This document shows, piece after piece, positions 14,525 to 20,139 of a DNA stretch of 20,139 nucleotides (the first letter of the stretch is position 1; each line of letters begins with the position of its first letter). Both the position numbers and the translations under genes were made by a program. Where the stretch lies: positions 118 through 20,256 of the forward strand of contig MGQK01000071.1 of assembly GCA_001797815.1 (NCBI GenBank), in the 5' to 3' direction. The notes beneath the pieces were generated by a model. The model was not told the origin of the DNA. It did not search any database and worked only from the letters and a program-made list of their open reading frames with translations. The stretch is from Deltaproteobacteria bacterium RBG_13_61_14 (GTDB lineage Bacteria; RBG-13-61-14).

Positions 14525-14585
14525 GCCGGCCAGTTGCGCGGCTCCAAAGGCTGTGATAGCCTAAGCAGAGGGGTGAGGGCTATAA

Positions 14586-14756
14586 ATGCCTGATGCTAAA
14601 ATATGTGTGGTGTGTGCCTGGCGGGAAAATTGCCAGAAAAAATATTCTATTTCCAAGCAGGGAGGCGTCCACTGCCCGGATTTCACCCGGGACGTAAGCG
14701 TTCCCGCTGACCGGGCGGAGCCCGAGGCTCAACCCGCACCACCCCGAAAACCCTAG
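14586..14756 (+). CDS. Small four-cysteine protein (CxxCAWRxxC type)
   Basis: A 56-residue frame below usual gene-calling length. MPDAKICVVCAWRENC gives C7-x2-C10-x5-C16, and HCPDFTRD adds C30, a spacing fit for one zinc or a small iron-sulfur cluster. I recall similar short proteins in Desulfobacterota with the same CxWRxxCxKK and CPDFTRD blocks, but could not search. The C-terminal third is Pro/Ala-rich and looks disordered. GAGG-type ribosome sites (GGTGAGGG) precede ATG 14586 by 6 to 10 bases. It lies between the DUF3108 and PilZ genes, in the same direction, 21 bases before the PilZ start. The cysteine pattern, ribosome site and operon position make it real; function unknown. Confidence 0.72.
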   Translation: MPDAKICVVCAWRENCQKKYSISKQGGVHCPDFTRDVSVPADRAEPEAQPAPPRKP

Positions 14757-14777
14757 TTCGGCAAGGAGGGGCCGGAA

Positions 14778-15263
14778 ATGGCGGAGCAGAAGAATCGTCC
14801 TTACCGTCGGCGCAACGACCCGGCACTGCAAATTCAGCGGCTCCTCGCCCACTGCCACTCTCCCGAAGAAGCCCTTTTCAAAATTAATGAATTACTCTAT
14901 CAATCCACCGAGGACAGCACGCGCCGAAATGTGCGGGCGCCCGTTTCCCTGCCGGTCAGCTACCGCGTGGGGAACCGGGAATTCAACGGGTTATCGTATA
15001 CCTTGAGCCAGGAAGGTATGTTTATCAAAAGCCCGAAGCCTTTGCCCGAAAATACCTTGCTGGACCTGGAATTGATCTTGCCGGGCGATGAAAAAACCAT
15101 TGCGATCGAGGGGGAGGTCGTGCATCGCACCTCCCTGGACGACGCCCGCCGGCGAAGCGGGATCTCGGGAATGACCGTGGTCTTCCGCAAGATCCGGGGC
15201 CAGGACCAGCGCCGGATTGACCGGTTTGTGCGCTCCCGGGCCCGCCAAATCTTCAAACCCTGA
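14778..15263 (+). CDS. PilZ domain protein
   Basis: A 161-residue protein with a C-terminal PilZ domain, the classic c-di-GMP receptor fold. The RxxxR switch is R49-x3-R53 (RRNVR) and the second motif (D/N)xSxxG appears as T75-L-S77-x2-G80, with Thr in place of Asp/Asn. Ligand binding is likely but may be altered. The first 45 residues are a basic, helical N-terminus (HSPEEALFKINELLY) that may dock to a partner. No signal peptide. ATG 14778 has AAGGAGGGG upstream. It overlaps none of its neighbours and is followed three bases later by the YraN gene. With the MshEN protein upstream it suggests c-di-GMP control of surface or motility functions. Confidence 0.88.
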   Translation: MAEQKNRPYRRRNDPALQIQRLLAHCHSPEEALFKINELLYQSTEDSTRRNVRAPVSLPVSYRVGNREFNGLSYTLSQEGMFIKSPKPLPENTLLDLELILPGDEKTIAIEGEVVHRTSLDDARRRSGISGMTVVFRKIRGQDQRRIDRFVRSRARQIFKP

Positions 15264-15266
15264 CCT

Positions 15267-15647
15267 GTGCGCTCTGCACCCGGCCGCAAGGAAAGAGGCC
15301 GGCGCGGGGAAGCGCTGGCCGCGGCTTTCTTAAAGCGGCAAGGTTTCACCATTCTTCGCCGGCGATACCGGACCCGCTACGGCGAAGTGGACCTCATTGC
15401 CCGCGAAGGCCCGGTCCTGTGTTTCATCGAAGTCAAGACCCGAAGCCATCTGGAATTCGGGCTCCCGCTCGAGGCCGTCACCCGCAGCAAAAGGAAGCAC
15501 CTGGCCCTTTGCGCCCAGGTTTTTGTCGCCCGCAAAAAATTGGAAGGAGTGCCTCTCCGCTTTGATGTGGTTTCCGTCCTGGAAGCGGAGGGAGGGACCG
15601 AGCTCGAGCTCGTTCGAGCCGCCTTTGACAACCCGCTGGGGTTTTGA
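15267..15647 (+). CDS. yraN: YraN/UPF0102 family putative endonuclease
   Basis: A 126-residue UPF0102 protein with a PD-(D/E)xK nuclease-like core. Conserved features are G-R-R-G-E near residue 11, G39-E40-V41-D42, and E55-V56-K57 (CFIEVKTRS), the pattern of metal-binding acids and Lys in this superfamily. The role in cells is unsettled; a DNA-repair or recombination-linked nuclease is assumed. The start is GTG 15267, three bases after the PilZ stop, with no visible Shine-Dalgarno, so translational coupling is likely. It is the last gene of the + unit, and the following 208 bases separate it from a convergent gene. Confidence 0.88.
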   Translation: MRSAPGRKERGRRGEALAAAFLKRQGFTILRRRYRTRYGEVDLIAREGPVLCFIEVKTRSHLEFGLPLEAVTRSKRKHLALCAQVFVARKKLEGVPLRFDVVSVLEAEGGTELELVRAAFDNPLGF

Positions 15648-15726
15648 GGGCAACGCCGCCCGATGCCTCGTTATACCGTTTTCTATTTGATTTTCTACCA
15701 ACGGCTTCTGGCAGGTATCCGAACCT

Positions 15727-15827
15727 GCCCTACGCCCCTAGAATTTGTAGGGCGCGAGCAGCGAGGTAAGGCCCCGGGGTGGAGATGCGCCCGCAATAAC
15801 TTCGCGGCTTGGCGCCTTGGCGTGAAG
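15727..15827. repeat. Convergent intergenic gap with hairpins and degenerate 8-mer repeat
   Basis: Two features lie in the 208 bases between YraN and the TPR gene. GCCCTAC 15727-15733 pairs with GTAGGGC 15747-15753. At 15800-15827, 8-mer-like units GCGGCTTG, GCGCCTTG and GCGTGAAG lie in tandem, and the outer CTTC and GAAG plus central GGCGCC make an imperfect hairpin followed by TTCTTCTTT. Either could act as a weak bidirectional terminator. No gene is seen here. Confidence 0.35.
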
Positions 15828-15855
15828 TTCTTCTTTAGGTTCCGGCTTGGCCGGG

Positions 15856-16509
15856 TTAGGGTTTGGGGGCGGGAGGAGCCTTTTCTGCCGGGGCCGGCGC
15901 CGGCGGCTTCTGGCCCGAGCCCTCGGTCGGTTGCTGGCCTTCTTTTTCCTTTTTCCGCTCCTCCCGGTAACGCTTCAAGCTCTCTTCGTTGCTCTTGGCC
16001 AGGGCCTGGCAGTACTCCAGGTTGTCTTTATAAACGCTGTTCTCCGGGTCCAGCTCAATCGCCTTTTTCAGATTCTTCTCCGCCTCCTCAAACAGGCCCA
16101 TGTTCATGTAGTTCAGGCCCAGGTTGTTGTAAGCCTTGACGTAATCCGGCCGCTGCTGGATGGCCGCCTCCAATTCTTTTTGGGCCAGCGGAAGCGCCAT
16201 TTGCCGAAGGTAAACGGTGCCCAGGTTGAAATGGGCCTCGGGAAACTCCGGGTTTAGTTGCAGGGCCTTCTGATAATTCCCGACCGCGTCCTCCCATTTC
16301 TCCTGTTTGGCATAAGCGAGACCCAGCTCGTTATACACCCGAGGATCATCCGGGTGCTGATCGCGGACGGCCTGGAAAGTCTCGACCGCCTTTTCATACT
16401 CGCCCGCGGCCATCCGGCGCTGGCCCTCCGCCAGGGGGTTCGGCTGACAGGCCGGACCGATCAATGCCAAGCTCATGCCCCAGATCAGAATCCCTTGCCA
16501 CCGTTTCAT
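15856..16509 (-). CDS. TPR-repeat lipoprotein-like protein
   Basis: A 217-residue protein with four tetratricopeptide repeats, which form a helical scaffold for protein contacts. Residues 1-21 form a hydrophobic leader ending GPAC (C21), a weak lipobox, so it may be a lipoprotein anchored in the envelope; a simple signal peptide is the alternative. The repeats span roughly 27-56, 57-90, 91-124 and 125-158, each with the Y-x2-A and N-P/D-P pattern. The tail from about 175 is Lys/Glu-rich, then Pro/Ala-rich and disordered. Shine-Dalgarno AAAGGAG sits eight bases before ATG 16509. It follows the MscS gene on the minus strand after a 183-base gap and converges with YraN. Partner unknown. Confidence 0.85.
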   Translation of the reverse strand: MKRWQGILIWGMSLALIGPACQPNPLAEGQRRMAAGEYEKAVETFQAVRDQHPDDPRVYNELGLAYAKQEKWEDAVGNYQKALQLNPEFPEAHFNLGTVYLRQMALPLAQKELEAAIQQRPDYVKAYNNLGLNYMNMGLFEEAEKNLKKAIELDPENSVYKDNLEYCQALAKSNEESLKRYREERKKEKEGQQPTEGSGQKPPAPAPAEKAPPAPKP

Positions 16510-16545
16510 GATTTGTCTCCTTTGTTTGCTTGCGCGTTCGACTCC

Positions 16546-16696
16546 CTTAGTGCTTCGATTCGCAAATACGATAACATATCATTTCTGCTTGCTCGATAAG
16601 TTTGCTCACTCAGCCCTCGGCCGTGAGCTCGGGCCGAACGGCACTAAGTCCTGAGTAAATAAGTTCGGCATCGAACTTATGAATCGAAGGACTTAG
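16546..16696. repeat. Inverted-repeat element in the MscS-TPR gap
   Basis: A 16-base inverted repeat (16546-16561 against 16681-16696, 14 of 16 matching) bounds about 150 bases. Inside, CTAAGTCCT 16644-16652 pairs with AGGACTTAG 16688-16696, and ATAAGTTCG 16659-16667 pairs with CGAACTTAT 16672-16680 around a four-base loop. CTTAGTGC 16546-16553 can alternatively pair with GCACTAAG 16641-16648. A copy of the dispersed palindrome lies at 16616-16641. The right end covers the MscS stop codon. AT content is above the local average. It may be a MITE-like remnant or a structured mRNA junction. Confidence 0.4.
16616..16641 (-). repeat. Dispersed GAGCTC-centred palindrome, copy 3
   Basis: On the minus strand the core CCGTTCGGC, then CC, then GAGCTCACGGCCGA matches copy 2 except for a CC in place of T and one end base. 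It lies within the MscS-TPR gap. All three copies lie just past the 3' end of a minus-strand gene. Confidence 0.5.
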
Positions 16697-17583
16697 CCGT
16701 CGCGCTTGACCACCCGCAGGGGAGGCGCTTCTCCGGTTTTCGGCTCCCCCCAATACAAAGTGCGATGCGGAAAGGGGATCTCAATCCCCAACTCGTCAAA
16801 CCGTTTCTTGATCCGGCGGTTCATCTCCCGGGCCACCCGCCATTGCTGGATCGGCTGGGTCTTGATCCGCGCCCGGATAATCACCGCCGAGTCCTCGAAG
16901 CGATCCAGGCCCAGGATCTCGAACGGCTCCAAGATGTCCGGCCCGAAGTCCGGGTCCTGCTCCAGCTCGGCGCCCAGCTGCCGGAGCACTTCCATCACCC
17001 GGTCCACGTCCTCGCGGTAGGAAACCCCCACGTCAAAAACGTAACGCGAGTAATCCCGGGTCATGTTCTGCACCTGGCTGATCTGGCCGTGGGGGATGAT
17101 GTGGACGTTCCCGGCCAGGTCGCGCAGGGTCAAGATCCGCAGGGTGATGGATTCCACCACTCCCCCCACACCACTAATTTGAACTACATCCCCCACCCGC
17201 ACCTGGTTCTCCAGGATCAGGAAAAAACCGCTGATCACGTCCTTGACCAGGCTCTGGGCGCCGAAGCCTATCGCCAGGCCCCCGATCCCGGCCGCGGCCA
17301 AGAGCGGCTTCATGTCAATGCCCAGTTCCGAGAGCACCAGCATGATGGTGACAGCCACAATCGTCACCACCCCGATGCTGCGGATCACCTGGGAAATGGT
17401 ATGCATCCGCTTGGTGGTCTCAATCACCTCTTCCCGCGCTGCCATCCGTTTACTCAACCGGTGGATCAAGAAACTCAACAACCACAGGCCGGCTCCGGCC
17501 AGGAGCAGGATCAACCCGATCCGCAGGCTGTGGGTAATCAACCACCCGGGCAGGGGCAAGGACTCGATGGACCATCCTTTCAT
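16693..17583 (-). CDS. MscS family mechanosensitive channel
   Basis: A 296-residue small-conductance mechanosensitive channel that releases solutes from the inner membrane on osmotic downshock. Three membrane segments are visible near residues 20-40, 68-90 and 93-127; the last, LLAAAGIGGLAIGFGAQSLV, is the Gly/Ala-rich pore helix of the family. The soluble part has VRVGDVVQISGVGGVVESITLR (beta domain) and the usual mixed domain ending PFPHRTLYWG. The frame is open to 17610 (MRFEPRMVEMKG). I chose ATG 17583, before KGWSIES, because GAGG lies nine bases upstream; the other starts have poor sites. The gene is divergent from IspH-UbiA, 126 bases away, and is followed by the TPR gene. Confidence 0.9.
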   Translation of the reverse strand: MKGWSIESLPLPGWLITHSLRIGLILLLAGAGLWLLSFLIHRLSKRMAAREEVIETTKRMHTISQVIRSIGVVTIVAVTIMLVLSELGIDMKPLLAAAGIGGLAIGFGAQSLVKDVISGFFLILENQVRVGDVVQISGVGGVVESITLRILTLRDLAGNVHIIPHGQISQVQNMTRDYSRYVFDVGVSYREDVDRVMEVLRQLGAELEQDPDFGPDILEPFEILGLDRFEDSAVIIRARIKTQPIQQWRVAREMNRRIKKRFDELGIEIPFPHRTLYWGEPKTGEAPPLRVVKRDG

Positions 17584-17674
17584 TTCTACCATCCTCGGCT
17601 CAAAACGCATTCAGTTTAACAGGTTTCCTCGAGCCTCGCAACCCCAAGCAGATGTGCTCGTCCCCAATCCATGT

Positions 17675-17680
17675 TACACT
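17675..17680 (+). promoter_or_regulatory. Candidate -10 box for the IspH-UbiA gene
   Basis: TACACT lies 30 bases before ATG 17710 in an AT-rich patch of the short divergent gap with MscS. No convincing -35 box is found 16-18 bases upstream, so this is a weak call. No Shine-Dalgarno is visible before ATG 17710 either. Confidence 0.3.
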
Positions 17681-17709
17681 AAAAATACAGCCGGATTTTC
17701 CCCTGGCCA

Positions 17710-19461
17710 ATGAAAATTCGCGTCGCCAAAACCGCGGGCTTTTGCATGGGCGTGCGCCGGGCCGTCAACCTGGTCCTGGAAGAAGCGCGCGCGCGCGAAG
17801 GCGAGCTTTACACCCTGGGCCCCTTGATCCACAACGACCAGGTGGTCCAGTGGCTGGAGCGCCGGGGCATCCGCGCGGTGCGCGAGCCCGAGCCCGGGAC
17901 TGGAGCCCGCCTGGCGATCCGCTCGCACGGGATCGGCCCGCAGGAGCGCCATCGCCTGCGCGAACAGGGCTTTGAGCTCTGCGACGCCACCTGCCCCCGG
18001 GTGGGCCGCGTCCACGGTGTGGTCAAGAAGCACCATGCCCGGGGTTACTTCATCGTGGTGGTGGGCGACCCGGGCCATGCCGAGGTGGAAGGCATTCTCG
18101 GCTTTGCCGAGGGCCGCGCCGCGGTCATCTCCAGCCCGGACCAGGCGGCGGCGCTGCCGGAGGCGGGCCGGGTCTGCGTGGTGGCTCAGACCACCCAGAG
18201 CCCGGAAAAGTTCGCCGAGGTGATCGCCGCGGTGCGCCGGCGCTACCCCGAGCTGGGAGCGCGGGAATTGGTGGTCGAGGATACGATCTGCGACTCGACT
18301 CACCGCCGACAGCGCGAGGTGAAAGAACTGACCCGGGAAGTGGAAGCGGTGGTGGTGGTGGGGGGCAAAAACAGCGCCAACACCAAGCGACTGGCCGAGG
18401 TCGCCGAAGCCCAGGGCATTCCCGCCTTTCGGGTGGAGACCGAGGCGGACCTGGAATGGGACCGGCTCCGGGATTTCAAGCGGGTGGCGGTTACCGCCGG
18501 GGCCAGCACCCCCCAGTGGCTGATCCGGCGGGTCTATGAGGAGCTCGCGCGCCGCGACCGCGAGCGCAAGCCCTGGCCGCTGCGCTTCCTCTATACCTTC
18601 CCCCGCTTTCTGGTCCTGTCCAACCTCTTCGTCGCGCTCGGCGCCGCCTCCCTGTGCGCGGCCGCGACGCGCCTCCAGGGCCTGGCCCTGCAACCCCTCG
18701 AACTCCTGGTCAGTTTCTGCTACGTCTTCTCGGTGCACACCTTCAACGTGCTCATCAACCGCGAGGCCATCGCCCTCAACGAGCCGGCCCGCTCCCGCGC
18801 CTTTGAGCACAGCCGCGAACTCTGGATCTTCTTCTCCCTGCTCAGCCTGCTCCTGGCCTGGGTCCTGGCCGCAATCCTGGGCTGGAAAGCTTTCCTCATC
18901 TTCACCGGCGCCGGCATTCCCGGCATCCTCTACCAGGTCCGCATCCTCCGGCGCTCCCGCGCTCCCCGGCTCCCGTTCCGCGCCCTGGCCGACATCCCCG
19001 GCTCCAAGGATATCTTCATGGCCCTGGGCTGGACCGCGGTGACCGCCATCCTGCCTCTGGCCAGCCAGGGCTTCCACCTGGCCTCGCCCGCCACCGCGGT
19101 CGCGGCCCTCCTGGTCCTCGGCCTGGTCCTGCTCCGGAGCGCGCTCCAGGACTTCCGCCACCTCCAGGGCGACCGTCTGGTCGGCCACGAGACCTTACCC
19201 ATCGCCCTGGGCGAGCGCCGCGCCCGGTGGCTGCTCTTCTCCCTCGCCCTGGCCCTGCTCCTGGGCTTAAGTCTCAGCGCCGGCCTCGGGCTGGTGCCGC
19301 CGCTGGGCTTCGGCCTGCTCCTGGCCGTGGCTTACCTGGGCGCTCTCATCCCCCTCTTTTCCCGCCGCACCACCTTCCAGGGCCTGCGCGCCGAGTTCCT
19401 GGTGGACTTCACCTTCATCCTCGCCGGACTGATCACCTGGGCATGGAAACTGGTGTCCTGA
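17710..19461 (+). CDS. ispH: IspH (HMBPP reductase) fused to a UbiA-like membrane domain
   Basis: A 583-residue single-frame fusion. Residues 1 to about 285 are IspH, the Fe-S enzyme turning (E)-4-hydroxy-3-methylbut-2-enyl diphosphate into IPP and DMAPP, the last MEP-pathway step. All three cluster cysteines are present: C12 (GFCMGVRRAV), C95 (DATCPRV) and C194 (DTICDST), with GHAEVEG, AQTTQS and NSANTKRL motifs. The domain ends with the typical AGASTPQWLI. From about residue 300 a polytopic UbiA-like prenyltransferase domain follows, with roughly eight hydrophobic segments. Its second acidic motif is D481-FRHLQG-D488 (then HETLPIALG). The first motif N346-VLIN-R-E has lost the aspartates of NDxxDxxxD. 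Fusion could feed isoprenoid diphosphates to the membrane; reduced prenyl transfer is possible. No Shine-Dalgarno; starts at the family-typical MKIRVAKTAGFCMGV. Confidence 0.92.
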   Translation: MKIRVAKTAGFCMGVRRAVNLVLEEARAREGELYTLGPLIHNDQVVQWLERRGIRAVREPEPGTGARLAIRSHGIGPQERHRLREQGFELCDATCPRVGRVHGVVKKHHARGYFIVVVGDPGHAEVEGILGFAEGRAAVISSPDQAAALPEAGRVCVVAQTTQSPEKFAEVIAAVRRRYPELGARELVVEDTICDSTHRRQREVKELTREVEAVVVVGGKNSANTKRLAEVAEAQGIPAFRVETEADLEWDRLRDFKRVAVTAGASTPQWLIRRVYEELARRDRERKPWPLRFLYTFPRFLVLSNLFVALGAASLCAAATRLQGLALQPLELLVSFCYVFSVHTFNVLINREAIALNEPARSRAFEHSRELWIFFSLLSLLLAWVLAAILGWKAFLIFTGAGIPGILYQVRILRRSRAPRLPFRALADIPGSKDIFMALGWTAVTAILPLASQGFHLASPATAVAALLVLGLVLLRSALQDFRHLQGDRLVGHETLPIALGERRARWLLFSLALALLLGLSLSAGLGLVPPLGFGLLLAVAYLGALIPLFSRRTTFQGLRAEFLVDFTFILAGLITWAWKLVS

Positions 19462-19519
19462 CCGTCAGGAGGCCCGGAGGCCGGCTGGACGCGAGGGGCG
19501 GAGCGGGACCCGAGGCCGG

Positions 19520-19547
19520 TTGACTTGGGGAGGTTCGTGCTTACACT
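19520..19547 (+). promoter_or_regulatory. Sigma-70-like promoter for dnaJ
   Basis: TTGACT (19520-19525) and TACACT (19542-19547) are 16 bases apart, 34 bases before ATG 19582. No CIRCE inverted repeat and no sigma-32 CTTGAA/CCCAT pattern is seen here, so heat regulation is not supported by the visible sequence. Confidence 0.5.
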
Positions 19548-19581
19548 TGTATTGGCACCGGCTTAACAGGAGTGGACAAGT

Positions 19582-20139
19582 ATGCCCAAAAGAGATTTTT
19601 ACGAGGTGCTGGGCGTCGGCCGGAAGGCTTCTCCGGACGAGATCAAGAAGGCCTACAAGCGGCTGGCGCGGCAGTATCACCCGGACCGGAACAAGGGGGA
19701 CAAGGCGGCGGAGGAGCGCTTCAAGGACGTGGCCGAGGCCTACCAGGTGCTCGGGGACGCGGAGAAGCGCGCCCAGTATGACCGGTTCGGCCAGGCCGGG
19801 TTCTCCGGCTTTGATCCCACCGGGGCGGAGCACTATTACACCTATACCCCCGGGGGTCCGGGAGGGGTGCGCATCAATATGGAGGACCTGTTCGGCCGGC
19901 GGGGCAAGCGCTCGGGCCAAGCCGGGCCGGGCGGCATCCGGGACATTTTCAGCGAGATTTTTGGATTTGAAGACGCTCCGGGCGGAGTGCCTTTTAACCC
20001 GGGCGGAGGCGCTCAGAGCGTGGAAGCGGAGCTGACCATTGATTTCGACGAGGCGGTGCGCGGGGGCAGCCGGACCTTGACCCTGAATGTGGAGCGGCCC
20101 TGCGAGGCTTGCGCCGGCCGGGGAGTGTCGGGCCGGCAG
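19582..20139 (+). CDS. dnaJ: DnaJ family chaperone (5' part, runs off the window)
   Basis: The first 186 residues of a DnaJ-type Hsp40 co-chaperone, which stimulates DnaK ATPase and delivers clients. The J domain has HPD at residues 33-35 ([10 protein letters not shown]) and the usual helix-II and helix-IV residues ([13 protein letters not shown]). A Gly/Phe/Pro-rich region follows (about 75-145). The C-terminal beta domain then begins ([23 protein letters not shown]), with the first zinc-finger motif CEACAGRG just before the edge. The window ends inside the zinc-finger domain, so later motifs and the C-terminus are unseen. ATG 19582 has AGGAG nine bases upstream and a good promoter before that. 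It lies 120 bases downstream of IspH-UbiA and is probably separately transcribed. Confidence 0.93.
   Translation, partial: MPKRDFYEVLGVGRKASPDEIKKAYKRLARQYHPDRNKGDKAAEERFKDVAEAYQVLGDAEKRAQYDRFGQAGFSGFDPTGAEHYYTYTPGGPGGVRINMEDLFGRRGKRSGQAGPGGIRDIFSEIFGFEDAPGGVPFNPGGGAQSVEAELTIDFDEAVRGGSRTLTLNVERPCEACAGRGVSGRQ

Noticed and set aside
17674-19188. A 504-codon open frame on the minus strand opposite IspH-UbiA
   Set aside because: Its Gln/Gly/Asp-rich composition mirrors codon bias of the real gene on the other strand; no domain is recognisable.
19456-19470. TCCTGA/TCAGGA hairpin at the IspH-UbiA stop codon as terminator
   Set aside because: Only six base pairs and followed by GC-rich sequence without a T run.
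19462-19581. Heat-shock control (CIRCE or sigma-32) before dnaJ
   Set aside because: No TTAGCACTC inverted repeat and no sigma-32-like boxes found; only a sigma-70-like promoter is visible.

Overview
The window is about 20 kb of GC-rich bacterial chromosome with tightly packed genes, many leaderless or leader-poor gene junctions, and no transposase, phage gene, rRNA, tRNA or CRISPR array that I could find. The gene set most resembles an anaerobic lineage of the Desulfobacterota (former Deltaproteobacteria). The pointers are a thiolase next to an HMG-CoA-synthase-like/DUF35 fusion, a B12-binding-type radical SAM/DUF2344 fusion next to RNase G, a GspE-N (MshEN) protein with a long Pro/Ala linker, a PilZ protein and a small four-cysteine CAWRxxC protein. 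This placement comes from recalled family distributions and was not searched.

Layout. Positions 1-1470 (+) hold the tail of an unrecognised gene overlapping a secreted, compact GH31 glycosidase. Positions 1480-5020 (-) hold an acyl-CoA unit: HMG-CoA-synthase-like/DUF35 fusion, then thiolase, then a strong intrinsic terminator, then two small hypothetical genes. Positions 5021-5590 are a gene-free divergent region with a perfect palindrome, a sigma-54-like promoter candidate and a strongly folded leader. Positions 5591-11851 (+) form an apparent operon of radical SAM protein, RNase G and MshEN protein. A textbook sigma-70-like promoter at 11917-11945 opens a second + unit, 11974-15647: DUF4380 protein, peroxiredoxin-like protein, DUF3108 protein, small Cys protein, PilZ protein and YraN. 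Positions 15856-17583 (-) carry a TPR lipoprotein and an MscS channel, separated by an unusual inverted-repeat region. Positions 17710-19461 (+) carry a single ORF joining IspH to a UbiA-like membrane domain. Positions 19582-20139 (+) hold the start of a DnaJ gene with its own promoter, cut by the window edge.

How the parts may work together. The minus-strand acyl-CoA pair resembles the thiolase/HMG-CoA synthase/DUF35 assemblies of archaea and the BbsAB-type thiolases of anaerobic degraders. Here, however, the HMG-CoA-synthase-like partner appears to have lost its catalytic Glu-Cys-His set, so I read it as a scaffold or CoA-binding partner. The MshEN and PilZ proteins suggest c-di-GMP signalling, though both depart from their family consensus at a ligand-contact position. 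The IspH-UbiA fusion links making isoprenoid precursors to a prenyl-lipid membrane domain whose first aspartate motif is degenerate.

The points most worth follow-up are the active-site-less HMGCS-like/DUF35 fusion, the IspH-UbiA fusion, the folded leader before the radical SAM/RNase G operon, and a dispersed GAGCTC-centred palindromic repeat found three times at 3' ends of minus-strand genes.
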